Assembly (NCBI GenBank): GCA_900314225.1
Contig: OMUM01000215.1
Location: forward strand, 1 to 6,193
Direction of reading: 5' to 3'
DNA length: 6,193 nucleotides
Source of the DNA: an uncultured bacterium
Lineage (GTDB): Bacteria > Bacillota_I > Bacilli_A > RF39 > UBA660
In this document: positions 1 to 6,193 of the stretch, in pieces
Numbering within the stretch: the stretch's first letter is position 1
Layout: every line of letters begins with the position of its first letter
Position numbers and translations under genes: made by a program
Notes under the pieces: model-generated
Told to the model about the DNA's origin: nothing
Databases searched by the model: none
Seen by the model: the letters and a program-made list of their open reading frames with translations, nothing else

Positions 1-215
1 CTAATAACTTGGCCAAAGCTGCTGAAACTATGAGTGCCTCACCTGGAGCACTTCACTTAAGAACACTTGCTACATTAAATGATTTATCTTCAGATCAATC
101 AAATACTATTGTTTTTGCAGTACCAATTGAAGTATTACAAGCTTTTGGAAATAAAAATATAACAAATGACATTGCTAAAAAAGTAGAAACTTTAACTAAT
201 AGTGAAGATAAATAA
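1..215 (+). CDS. SPFH/band-7 (stomatin/slipin-like) protein, C-terminal fragment
   Basis: Partial gene: the frame is open to the left edge (first full codon at base 3), leaving 70 codons before a TAA at 213-215. The TTG at 9 is an internal leucine codon, not a start. The fragment contains a small Ala-rich stretch, then PGALHLRTLATL, then NTIVFAVPIEVLQAF. This is the typical end of slipin/stomatin-type band-7 proteins, where a PGALxLR helix precedes a strand of the form N-S/T-TIVFxxPxxxL. Family members are anchored in the membrane by an N-terminal segment (outside this window), oligomerise into rings and organise membrane microdomains or partner proteases. The last ~20 residues are a polar, charged tail. 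No partner gene (for example an NfeD-like protein) is visible, because the upstream side is cut off. The family call is fairly secure; the exact subfamily is not. Confidence 0.82.
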   Translation, partial: NNLAKAAETMSASPGALHLRTLATLNDLSSDQSNTIVFAVPIEVLQAFGNKNITNDIAKKVETLTNSEDK

Positions 216-235
216 AAGATTAAAGCTATAATTAA

Positions 236-272
236 GGAAGTAAATAGTTAAAAATAATTATTTACTTTTTTT
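236..272 (+). terminator. Rho-independent terminator of the SPFH gene
   Basis: A 13-bp AT-rich stem pairs 238-250 with 255-267 (one G-T wobble at 247/258) around the loop AAAA at 251-254. The outer arm can be extended by two G-T pairs. A run of seven T residues (266-272) completes the signal. It lies 20 bases after the stop codon and ends the first transcription unit. Confidence 0.85.
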
Positions 273-288
273 AACTAAAACATTTTTC

Positions 289-317
289 TTGTAAAAAAAG
301 AGTAATTATGATACAAT
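289..317 (+). promoter_or_regulatory. Extended -10 sigma-A-type promoter for the acyl-CoA synthetase-like gene
   Basis: The -35 candidate TTGTAA (289-294) lies exactly 17 bases before the -10 hexamer TACAAT (312-317). A TG dinucleotide one base ahead of the -10 (309-310) makes an extended -10 element. The start of transcription would be near 324, giving a 5' leader of about 25 bases that just covers the purine-rich Shine-Dalgarno stretch GAGGGGAT (331-338). Confidence 0.7.
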
Positions 318-348
318 ATGAGGCATTAGAGAGGGGATTAGAAAACAG

Positions 349-2319
349 ATGACTAAAGAAGAGATCGAAAAGGAAAAATTGTTAAATGAGCTATCTTTGG
401 AAATAAAAGGATTAAAGAAAAGCAATTGCAATAATCCATTTAATTCTAAAAATTTAAGTCCTAAAGTACAAAAGGTTTTAAAAGAGATTGAGACAAATAG
501 AAATCATTCATGGGCTGTTGAGATGTATGAAAGAAATAAAAATAATTTATCAAAAAATGCATTGAAATATCGAGGAACTAATATAACATATGGTGAAATG
601 TTTGCCAATGCATATATTTATGCAAGAAGTCTAAAGAAATTAGGTTATAGAAAAAAAGATGAAATACCTATTTGTATTACAAATACTCCAGAATTTATTT
701 ATTTACTTTTAGCAACTAGTTTTATTGGTGCTAGACCAAATATTGTGGGTGATTGGTTTGCACCGGATTATTTAAAAAAAATATTAAATACAACAAAAAG
801 CAAATATATTTTTATTGATGATATTTCATATAAAAAAATAAGAGATATAATAAAATCAAGTAATATTGATAATGTTATTTGCTTTTCTATAACCGATTCA
901 TTAGGAAAAAAAGGCAATCCTTATATCAAAATAGACAGTTTGTTTCATGAATTTAATAACAATTTAAAAAATATAAAGAATGAAAATTTAAATCATATAA
1001 TTGATAAAAATGAATTTATAAAATTAGGCAAAAATTATGATCATAGATGTGTTGAAAATGTTGATTTGGATGATCCTTTTACTATCACTTATACTAGTGG
1101 TACTGTAAAGCCTGGATATCCAAAAGGAGTTATACAATCTAATAGAAGTTATATTACATTATCTAGATTTAAAGAATCCGATGTTTCGGGTATGCCAACT
1201 ATGAAAAATTTAACTGTTTTAGCACACATCCCTACGAATACACACATGGAATTATCATGTGCTATTTCTGATACACTATACTGTAATTGTGAACTAGCAT
1301 TAGAACCTTTTTATTCAGAAAAATTTTTTCCATATTCAATTTTAATTAATAAACCAAATTTTGTTCCAGCAAGTGTAGGATTTTGGGAAAATTTATGCAA
1401 AAAATTATCTTTTGATCCATCGTTCAAAAAATTAAAATTAAAGTATTTAATGATTCCAACAGTCACCGGTGAAGGATTATCTATAGGAGAAGAAAAATTC
1501 TTGAATCAAGTTTCAAGAGAACATAGTTTTGGCTCTGAAAAGTTACCTTTTCCATTTTCTCCAGTAACTTTTTCTATTGGAGGTGGTACAACTGAAAGCA
1601 GTGGTATATTTGTAACTCTTTTTAAATCATTACAAGAAAAAAAATTAAATCATTTAATAAAAAAAGAAACATTAGGATTAACTCCACTAAAATTTGCTGA
1701 CGTGGAAATACTTGATACTGATAAAAACTATTGTCAAAAAAATGAACCAGGTTTATTAGTTGCAAATAGTCCATGTGAAATGATTGGCTATACAGATAAT
1801 GAATTAAATAAAACAACACATATTATTGATAGCAAAGGAAAAAAATGGCTAAAATTAGGAACTTATTCATATAAAGATTCAACTGGAAGAATTAGGATGA
1901 AGGGAAGATTAGGAGATTTCATTACTTTATCTAATAACAAAATTATACCATTTTATTCAATAGAGGATGTGATTTTAAAAGATACAAAAAATGTTATGTC
2001 TTGTTCTGTTGTTAATGATTGCTTTAATAATATTATTTGTCATATAGAATTACAACCATTTAGAAAAAAATCTGATAAACATATTTATAATGGAATTATT
2101 TCTAGATTAAAAGATAATTTTGATGATGAGTTAATAAATAAATTATTTATTAGAATAAGGGATAATAAAGAATCTTTTCCACTTGATCCAAGTGGAAAAA
2201 GAAGTATAAGCACTCTAAAAAAAATTGGAATTGATGATAAAACTTTGTCATTTAATGAATTTATAAATATTAATACAAATGATAATAACTTTCATAATCA
2301 AAAAATTTTAAAAAAATAG
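349..2319 (+). CDS. AMP-forming acyl-CoA synthetase-like (ANL superfamily) protein with altered ATP-site motifs
   Basis: A 656-residue cytosolic adenylating enzyme with no signal peptide or clear membrane segment. ANL enzymes activate a carboxylate with ATP to an acyl-adenylate and usually pass it to CoA or a carrier thiol. The motifs are in family order: A3/P-loop at 249-261 (TSGT, then VKPGY, then PKGV), A5 at 411-419 (GGGTTESSG), A7 at 500-513, A8 hinge GRLGDF at 519-524, and the C-terminal A10 lysine K617 (SGK). Two departures stand out. The A3 loop is two residues longer than the usual TSGTTGxPKGV. The A7 Asp of TGD, which normally contacts the ATP ribose hydroxyls, is Thr505 in a gap-free alignment. 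At 656 residues it is longer than typical 500-560-residue members, with an extra N-terminal ~40 residues and Lys/Asn-rich loops (for example 195-240). ATG at 349 is the only in-frame start just after the SD GAGGGG (331-336), although the 12-base spacing is long. Substrate is unknown. Superfamily is secure; whether it is a working CoA ligase is open. Confidence 0.85.
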   Translation: MTKEEIEKEKLLNELSLEIKGLKKSNCNNPFNSKNLSPKVQKVLKEIETNRNHSWAVEMYERNKNNLSKNALKYRGTNITYGEMFANAYIYARSLKKLGYRKKDEIPICITNTPEFIYLLLATSFIGARPNIVGDWFAPDYLKKILNTTKSKYIFIDDISYKKIRDIIKSSNIDNVICFSITDSLGKKGNPYIKIDSLFHEFNNNLKNIKNENLNHIIDKNEFIKLGKNYDHRCVENVDLDDPFTITYTSGTVKPGYPKGVIQSNRSYITLSRFKESDVSGMPTMKNLTVLAHIPTNTHMELSCAISDTLYCNCELALEPFYSEKFFPYSILINKPNFVPASVGFWENLCKKLSFDPSFKKLKLKYLMIPTVTGEGLSIGEEKFLNQVSREHSFGSEKLPFPFSPVTFSIGGGTTESSGIFVTLFKSLQEKKLNHLIKKETLGLTPLKFADVEILDTDKNYCQKNEPGLLVANSPCEMIGYTDNELNKTTHIIDSKGKKWLKLGTYSYKDSTGRIRMKGRLGDFITLSNNKIIPFYSIEDVILKDTKNVMSCSVVNDCFNNIICHIELQPFRKKSDKHIYNGIISRLKDNFDDELINKLFIRIRDNKESFPLDPSGKRSISTLKKIGIDDKTLSFNEFININTNDNNFHNQKILKK

Positions 2320-2320
2320 C

Positions 2321-2350
2321 AAAGAAAATTAATTTTTTCTTTTTTTTTTT
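2321..2350 (+). terminator. Probable AT-rich terminator after the acyl-CoA synthetase-like gene
   Basis: AAAGAAAA (2321-2328) can pair with TTTTCTTT (2335-2342) across a six-base loop, directly behind the TAG stop. The T run 2341-2350 follows and partly overlaps the right arm. The stem holds only one G-C pair, so termination may be weak; the long T tract is the stronger half of the evidence. Confidence 0.5.
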
Positions 2351-2371
2351 ACTTTATTATTATTTATATAG

Positions 2372-2377
2372 TATAAT
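2372..2377 (+). promoter_or_regulatory. -10 element of the histidine kinase promoter
   Basis: A perfect TATAAT lies at 2372-2377, putting transcription initiation near 2384. There is no good -35: the hexamer 17 bases upstream (TTACTT, 2349-2354) matches TTGACA poorly and overlaps the T tract of the preceding terminator. Either the promoter is weak or an activator helps it. The predicted start point leaves room for only a ~19-base leader before the TTG start at 2403. Confidence 0.5.
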
Positions 2378-2389
2378 ATATATAATGAT

Positions 2390-2399
2390 AGGATGTGGT
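2390..2399 (+). promoter_or_regulatory. Ribosome binding site that decides a TTG start for the histidine kinase
   Basis: AGGATGTGGT matches the extended Shine-Dalgarno AGGAGGTGAT at 8 of 10 positions. Its core ends 7 bases before the TTG at 2403. The in-frame ATG at 2385 has no purine-rich site upstream and sits on the predicted transcription start, so it would be leaderless. Confidence 0.65.
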
Positions 2400-2402
2400 A
2401 GA

Positions 2403-4754
2403 TTGAATAAATTTTTTTATTTTATTATGTGTGGTTTTTTGTTCTCAATAGTTTTAAATATTATTTATTTTTTTAAAAAACATGTTAAGAATGGAGAAAC
2501 AAGAATCTTCTCTATTACTTTGGTAGTTAACCTAATTAGCTTATTGAGTGAATTAATTTGTATATTAATAGGTTATTATTTTCCAACAGATTCACTTGCT
2601 CCACATATTGCTACAAAGTTTTTTCTATTATGCTTAATGACATTTGTTTTTTGTATGACATTATATATTTATGTTATAGCTTATGTGACATGTAAAAAAC
2701 CTAATATTGAACATTTCAACATTTTAAAAAAAATATCATTCTTTATTTGGTTTATTTGTTGTTTAGGCTGCATTATTTTACCAATTCAAATTAATTTTGG
2801 ATTTGCTACGGGAGCATCAGTAAACTGGGTATATATGTGTTCGATACTGGCAATGCTATGCTGGATAATTCCATTTGTTAAAAATATAAAAACAATAAAT
2901 AAAAAGAAAACAATACCCATTTTTTTATTTGTTGTTTTTATGATAATAGTCGCTATGCTACAAAAAACTCATCCAGAGATTACATTGACAACAGTAATGG
3001 AGTTTTTAATTTTATTTATCATGTACCATACAATTGAAAATCCAGATATGAAGATGGTTGAACAAATAAATATTGCTAAGGAACAAGCTGAAAGAGCAAA
3101 TCAAGCTAAAACAGAGTTCTTAAGTAGTATGTCTCATGAAATTAGAACACCATTAAACGCTATTGTTGGCTTTAGTGACTGTATAGAAACATCTAATACC
3201 TTAGAAGAGGCTAAAGAAAATGCTAAAGATATAGTCATGGCTTCTCAAACATTATTAGAAATAGTTAATGGTATTTTAGATATTTCAAAGATTGAAGCAG
3301 GAAAATTAGAAATAAAACCTTCTCCTTATAATGCTCGTGAAACATTTACTGAACTTGCTAAATTAATGATGCCTAAGATGCTAGAAAAAGGCTTAGATTT
3401 TACCTATAAAATAGCTCCTGATATTCCAGAAACTTTATATGGAGATCATGCAAATATTAAAAAAATTATTACTAATTTCTTAAGTAATGCTTACAAATAT
3501 ACTGATAAAGGTTTTGTTCATTATGAAGTGAATTGTGTAAACAATAATGATAATTGTAGATTGATAATTTCCATTGAAGATTCAGGTCGTGGAATAAAGC
3601 AAGAAAATATTAAGAAATTATTTACGAAGTTTGAGCGACTTGATGCGGATAGAAATACAACAATTGAAGGAGCAGGACTTGGCTTGGCTATTACTAAACA
3701 ATTAGTTGAAATGATGGGTGGTAAAATAATTGTTCATACAGTATATGGAACAGGATCTAAATTTACTGCTATTATTGATCAACCAATTACAATTGCAAAA
3801 GAGCCTGTTCAAGAAAGCAAAAAAGAATATACAACTCTAAATTTAGCTAATGTTAGTATTTTATTAGTAGATGATAATCAGTTAAATATAAAAGTAGAAT
3901 CTAAATTACTAGCAAGATATAAAGCTAATATGATTACATCTATTGATAATGGGTTTGATTGTGTCAACAGGATTCAAAAAGGCGAAAAATATGATATTAT
4001 TTTACTTGATGATATGATGCCTAAAATGAGTGGAGTTGAGACACTAAAAAAATTAAAAGAAATACCTGGTTTTTCTACTCCAGTAATAGTCTTAACTGCT
4101 AATGCCTTAACAGGTATGCGTGAAAAATATTTAAATGATGGATTTGATGATTATCTATCAAAGCCTTTAAATAAGGAAGAATTATTTAAAGTATTAAATG
4201 AAACGATGGATAAATATCATATAACTCATGATAATAATAGTCATATTAATCTTACAGAAGAAAACGAAATAGTGGAAGAATTGAATGACTCTAGTAATGT
4301 AACTAATAATATAGAAAGTATATCTACTATTCCACTAATTAATAATAATACAAATACTCCAGAAAAAAATACAGTAGTAGAGCCACCTGCTATTAATAAA
4401 GAAGAATATTTAAAAAAACATGGTGTAGACTTAGATAAAGCTCTAGAATTCCTAGGAGATATGGAAATGTATAATGAAACCTTAGATGATTATTTAAAAG
4501 AAGTAGAAGATAAATTCTCAAGAATTGAGTCATATAAATTAGCAGGTAATATGCCAGATTATGCTATAGAAGTTCATTCACTAAAAAGTGACTCTAAATA
4601 TCTTGGATTAATGACCTTAGCAGATATTGCTTATCAACATGAAATGGCAAGTAAAAAGAATGATATTAATTATGTAAATACTCATTTTGATGAATTGGTA
4701 AATGAATATCAAAAAACACTTGCTATGTTAAAAGAATATAAAGATATGATATAA
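2403..4754 (+). CDS. Hybrid sensor histidine kinase (7 TM, HisKA, HATPase, receiver, Hpt)
   Basis: A 783-residue membrane-bound phosphorelay protein (789 if the ATG at 2385 were used). Seven hydrophobic segments (about 4-24, 36-60, 72-95, 111-131, 139-159, 170-186, 192-209) form the sensor with no sizeable extracellular domain. A charged helix (216-238) leads into HisKA with the H-box SHEIRTPL and phospho-acceptor His245. The ATPase domain shows the N box with Asn362, G1 DSGRGI (393-398), an F box near 408-415 and G2 GAGLGL (423-428). The receiver has the acidic pair Asp490/Asp491, phospho-acceptor Asp536, Thr565 and Lys587. After an Asn-rich linker (606-662, 13 Asn in 57), a C-terminal Hpt domain carries HSLKSDS with His725. 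All residues for a His-Asp-His relay are present, so the protein should be active, but it lacks a DNA-binding or other output domain. The cognate final regulator is not in this window. The signal is unknown; a small membrane-soluble or intramembrane cue is possible. It has its own promoter and terminator, so it is transcribed alone. Confidence 0.93.
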   Translation: MNKFFYFIMCGFLFSIVLNIIYFFKKHVKNGETRIFSITLVVNLISLLSELICILIGYYFPTDSLAPHIATKFFLLCLMTFVFCMTLYIYVIAYVTCKKPNIEHFNILKKISFFIWFICCLGCIILPIQINFGFATGASVNWVYMCSILAMLCWIIPFVKNIKTINKKKTIPIFLFVVFMIIVAMLQKTHPEITLTTVMEFLILFIMYHTIENPDMKMVEQINIAKEQAERANQAKTEFLSSMSHEIRTPLNAIVGFSDCIETSNTLEEAKENAKDIVMASQTLLEIVNGILDISKIEAGKLEIKPSPYNARETFTELAKLMMPKMLEKGLDFTYKIAPDIPETLYGDHANIKKIITNFLSNAYKYTDKGFVHYEVNCVNNNDNCRLIISIEDSGRGIKQENIKKLFTKFERLDADRNTTIEGAGLGLAITKQLVEMMGGKIIVHTVYGTGSKFTAIIDQPITIAKEPVQESKKEYTTLNLANVSILLVDDNQLNIKVESKLLARYKANMITSIDNGFDCVNRIQKGEKYDIILLDDMMPKMSGVETLKKLKEIPGFSTPVIVLTANALTGMREKYLNDGFDDYLSKPLNKEELFKVLNETMDKYHITHDNNSHINLTEENEIVEELNDSSNVTNNIESISTIPLINNNTNTPEKNTVVEPPAINKEEYLKKHGVDLDKALEFLGDMEMYNETLDDYLKEVEDKFSRIESYKLAGNMPDYAIEVHSLKSDSKYLGLMTLADIAYQHEMASKKNDINYVNTHFDELVNEYQKTLAMLKEYKDMI

Positions 4755-4781
4755 TTGCTTAAATAATTAAGCAATTTTTTT
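4753..4781 (+). terminator. Rho-independent terminator of the histidine kinase gene
   Basis: A perfect 10-bp stem pairs 4753-4762 with 4767-4776 (arms containing ATTGCTTAA and TTAAGCAAT) around the loop ATAA. It is followed by T residues to 4781. The left arm begins inside the TAA stop codon. Confidence 0.9.
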
Positions 4782-4850
4782 ATATATTAGGAATTTGTTT
4801 CACATCAATTGTATAACAACAAACAAAATAACTGCTATATAATTCAAATG

Positions 4851-4879
4851 TTGACATAGTTATTAAAATAGTATATATT
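4851..4879 (+). promoter_or_regulatory. Strong sigma-A-type promoter for the duplicated-domain protein
   Basis: A perfect consensus -35 TTGACA (4851-4856), a 17-base spacer, and -10 TATATT (4874-4879, five of six matches). Transcription would start near 4886, giving a leader of about 47 bases. This is the closest match to consensus in the window and suggests ready expression. The 4782-4850 stretch upstream shows only AT-rich sequence and a weak TTTGTTT/AAACAAA inverted repeat (4794-4800 and 4821-4827). Confidence 0.8.
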
Positions 4880-4917
4880 TAATTAAAAGTAGACTGAATA
4901 CTTAAACTTGTCTATTG

Positions 4918-4924
4918 AAAGGAG
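4918..4924 (+). promoter_or_regulatory. Ribosome binding site fixing the ATG at 4933
   Basis: AAAGGAG lies 8 bases before the ATG at 4933. An in-frame TTG at 4915 would put this ribosome binding site inside the coding region and has no site of its own, so the ATG is the better start. Confidence 0.85.
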
Positions 4925-4932
4925 TGTATCTT

Positions 4933-5907
4933 ATGAGTGAACAAGAAATGATAATAGAAAAGTATATAAAAGAGGGAAGTAAATATATTTATCCTGAAAA
5001 GATGGAAAAGTGGAAAGAATGGGTTACTACAAGAGTAGAAGATCCTTTAGATAAAGGGTTGAGTATAAAAACTTCATTAGAAATAATGGAAAAGTTAGCG
5101 AACGGTACGTCTTTAGATGATACATTAAGTGAATATCATAATTTGGTTGAAAATTTAAGTGAAAAAGAAAAATTTGATCAAAAAGATTATGCATTAAGTT
5201 TTGTAGGTAATATTATGTTTAATTTTGGTGATGTACATAATGGAGTAGAATTCTATAAGAAAGATGCTATACATAGTTGGGGACCACAATTTTTAGATAA
5301 TGAAAAGGTTCAACAAAATATAGAAAGACAAGACGAAATGAATAAAATAATGGCAGCTTCACAAAAAGAGAAAGTCACTATTGAAAATCAAGATGCAAAA
5401 ACAGCTAAAGATGATTTTTCAACATTATCAAGAGAGGACTTGATTGAAAACTTTATAAAAGAGGGAAGTAAATATATTTATCCTGAAAAGATGGAAAAGT
5501 GGAAAGAATGGGTTACTACAAGAGTAGAAGATCCTTTAGATAAAGGGTTGAGTATAAAAACTTCATTAGAAATAATGGAAAAGTTAGCGAACGGTACGTC
5601 TTTAGATGATACATTAAGTGAATATCATAATTTGGTTGAAAATTTAAGTGAAAAAGAAAAATTTGATCAAAAAGATTATGCATTAAGTTTTGTAGGTAAT
5701 ATTATGTTTAATTTTGGTGATGTACATAATGGAGTAGAATTCTATAAGAAAGATGCTATACATAGTTGGGGACCACAATTTTTAGATAATGAAAAGGTTC
5801 AACAAGATATAGAAAGACAAGACGAAATGAATAAAATAATGGCAGCTGCGCACGAGCAAGATGTATCAACTGCTGAAAAAGATGTTTCATATGGTAGAGG
5901 AAAATAA
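4933..5907 (+). CDS. Unrecognised soluble protein built of two near-identical 131-residue units
   Basis: A 324-residue protein that I do not recognise; no function is assigned. There is no signal peptide, no membrane segment and no cysteine. It is rich in Lys, Glu and Asp and looks mostly helical. It consists of two copies of one unit (residues 12-142 and 175-305). They differ at a single position, Asn129 against Asp292, and are joined by a polar linker of about 32 residues and followed by a 19-residue polar tail. Each unit starts with KEGSKYIYPEKMEKW, has a central amphipathic helical region with SLEIMEKLANGTSLDD, and ends with FYKKDAIHSWGPQFLDNE and a charged helix. The short stretches before each unit (EMIIEKYI and EDLIENFI) are also similar but have diverged. 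The gene has a near-consensus promoter, a good ribosome binding site and its own terminator, so it is a real, separately expressed gene. The aromatic and Trp residues in each unit suggest a folded domain, possibly a binding module used in two copies; that is inference only. Confidence 0.85.
   Translation: MSEQEMIIEKYIKEGSKYIYPEKMEKWKEWVTTRVEDPLDKGLSIKTSLEIMEKLANGTSLDDTLSEYHNLVENLSEKEKFDQKDYALSFVGNIMFNFGDVHNGVEFYKKDAIHSWGPQFLDNEKVQQNIERQDEMNKIMAASQKEKVTIENQDAKTAKDDFSTLSREDLIENFIKEGSKYIYPEKMEKWKEWVTTRVEDPLDKGLSIKTSLEIMEKLANGTSLDDTLSEYHNLVENLSEKEKFDQKDYALSFVGNIMFNFGDVHNGVEFYKKDAIHSWGPQFLDNEKVQQDIERQDEMNKIMAAAHEQDVSTAEKDVSYGRGK
4965..5358 (+). repeat. 394-bp direct repeat, copy 1
   Basis: Copy 1 of an in-frame direct repeat within the unrecognised gene. 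It aligns without gaps to 5454-5847 (offset 489 bases, 163 codons) and differs at one base: A5317 here, G at 5806 in copy 2. That change is Asn to Asp. No synonymous difference exists in the whole block. Identity stops sharply at both edges. Confidence 0.97.
5454..5847 (+). repeat. 394-bp direct repeat, copy 2
   Basis: Copy 2 of the repeat, 95 bases after the end of copy 1, with 393 of 394 bases identical. The sequence before it encodes EDLIENF against EMIIEKY before copy 1: similar protein, clearly different nucleotides. The homologous region is therefore longer than the near-identical block. Confidence 0.97.
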
Positions 5908-5916
5908 TTATTTATG

Positions 5917-5944
5917 AAGAACTAAAATTATAGTTCTTTTTTTT
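5917..5944 (+). terminator. Rho-independent terminator of the duplicated-domain gene
   Basis: AAGAACTA (5917-5924) pairs with TAGTTCTT (5931-5938) around a six-base loop, followed by T residues through 5944. It lies 9 bases after the TAA stop. Confidence 0.85.
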
Positions 5945-6056
5945 AGGCTATGGTAAAATAACCATTACGACGAAGGAAAATAATATTACTTCTATTATTA
6001 AGGCTATTGCTAATGATACTTTGGTATCGTTAGGATGCATTCCATCATAGCCTTTT
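5945..6056 (+). other. Structured element with alternative pairings; possible small RNA or gene remnant
   Basis: This stretch is visibly less AT-rich than its surroundings. AGGCTAT occurs twice (5945-5951 and 6001-6007), and both copies are complementary to the single ATAGCCT at 6047-6053. Fold A: 6000-6007 pairs with 6047-6054 and encloses two adjacent hairpins. One is a 10-bp stem, 6010-6019 with 6024-6033 (one G-T pair, loop TTTG). The other is GATG 6034-6037 with CATC 6043-6046. Together they form a compact three-way junction followed by TTTTGTTT. Fold B: 5945-5952 pairs with 6046-6053 and spans the whole element. A short hairpin, ATGGT 5950-5954 with ACCAT 5961-5965, competes with fold B. 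A forward reading frame is also open from 5934 to a TAG at 6048-6050 but has no start codon, so a protein remnant is an alternative. I recognise no known RNA family. The strand is assigned from the trailing T residues and is tentative. Confidence 0.35.
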
Positions 6057-6193
6057 GTTTCTAATCTTTTGAAACTGCCTAGTTTATGAAACAGAAAAAG
6101 TAGACGTAATTTTAAAATATGAAAGATAATTTATAAAATAATGTGACTTTCTAAATTTTTACAAGTGTTTTTTGTAAAGTTCTTAAAAAAGTT
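6057..6193. other. AT-rich non-coding tail with minor inverted repeats
   Basis: I see no gene here on either strand. It holds small inverted repeats: GTTTC 6057-6061 with GAAAC 6071-6075, GTTT/AAAC at 6082-6092, and TTTACAA 6158-6164 with TTGTAAA 6172-6178. None is followed by a T tract on either strand, so none is called a terminator. A vague promoter-like pair (TAGACG 6101-6106, GATAAT 6125-6130, 18-base spacer) is too weak to call. The stretch may be the leader of a gene beyond the window. Confidence 0.4.

Noticed and set aside
1622..1819. A 65-codon open frame on the minus strand
   Set aside because: It lies wholly inside the well-supported acyl-CoA synthetase-like gene, has low-complexity Leu/Phe-rich content from AT-rich antisense, and shows no ribosome binding site.
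4794..4827. Inverted repeat TTTGTTT/AAACAAA upstream of the duplicated-domain gene as an operator
   Set aside because: Seven base pairs of low-complexity AT-rich sequence with a 20-base gap, 23 bases upstream of the -35, is expected by chance in such DNA.
4915..4932. Upstream in-frame TTG start for the duplicated-domain protein
   Set aside because: It would overlap the ribosome binding site at 4918-4924 and has no site of its own; the ATG at 4933 is ideally spaced.
349..5907. Possible Mycoplasma-type code (TGA as Trp)
   Set aside because: Trp is written as TGG throughout and no in-frame TGA occurs within the genes, so the standard bacterial code explains everything. No gene here ends in TGA either, so the window cannot exclude the alternative by a TGA stop.
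4933..5907. The direct repeats as a CRISPR array or tandem satellite
   Set aside because: There are only two long, in-frame, coding units with one 95-base spacer; this is a protein domain duplication.
5945..6053. A MITE or miniature insertion element bounded by AGGCTATG/CATAGCCT
   Set aside because: The terminal inverted repeat is only 8 bp, and there is no convincing target-site duplication; the flanking T runs belong to the terminator and to ordinary AT-rich sequence. A genome-wide copy search could revive it.
6158..6178. Hairpin TTTACAA/TTGTAAA as a terminator or operator
   Set aside because: No T tract follows on either strand and no adjacent gene is visible, so no function can be supported.

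Overview
The window is AT-rich DNA carrying four genes, all on the + strand. Tryptophan is encoded only by TGG, there are no in-frame TGA codons, and all four stops are TAA or TAG, so the standard bacterial code fits. The low GC, the Lys/Asn/Ile-rich proteins, the U-rich intrinsic terminators, the classic sigma-A-type promoters and the purine-rich Shine-Dalgarno sites point to a Bacillota or Mollicutes-like bacterium. An uncultured gut lineage of Bacilli is a plausible guess, but this is an inference from style and not a match.

Layout: (1) the 3' end of an SPFH/band-7 (stomatin/slipin-like) membrane-scaffold gene, closed by a strong terminator; (2) a 656-residue AMP-forming acyl-CoA synthetase-like (ANL superfamily) protein behind an extended -10 promoter; (3) a hybrid sensor histidine kinase of about 783 residues (seven predicted membrane segments, HisKA, HATPase, receiver, Hpt), best started at a TTG; (4) a 324-residue unrecognised soluble protein made of two nearly identical 131-residue units, with a textbook promoter and its own terminator; (5) 286 bases with no convincing gene, starting with that terminator and then a compact, slightly GC-richer element whose strands can form several mutually exclusive helices.

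A terminator follows each gene (weak after the second), and each of the last three genes has its own promoter candidate. They therefore look like four separate transcription units that share a strand but are not an operon, and nothing in the sequence ties their functions together. The kinase has no response-regulator output gene beside it, so its Hpt domain presumably feeds a regulator encoded elsewhere.

The points most worth a second look are the 394-bp direct repeat (393 of 394 bases identical) embedded in diverged homologous flanks in gene 4, which suggests gene conversion; the loss of the ATP-ribose-binding Asp and the enlarged P-loop in the adenylating enzyme; and the alternative-pairing element at 5945-6056.
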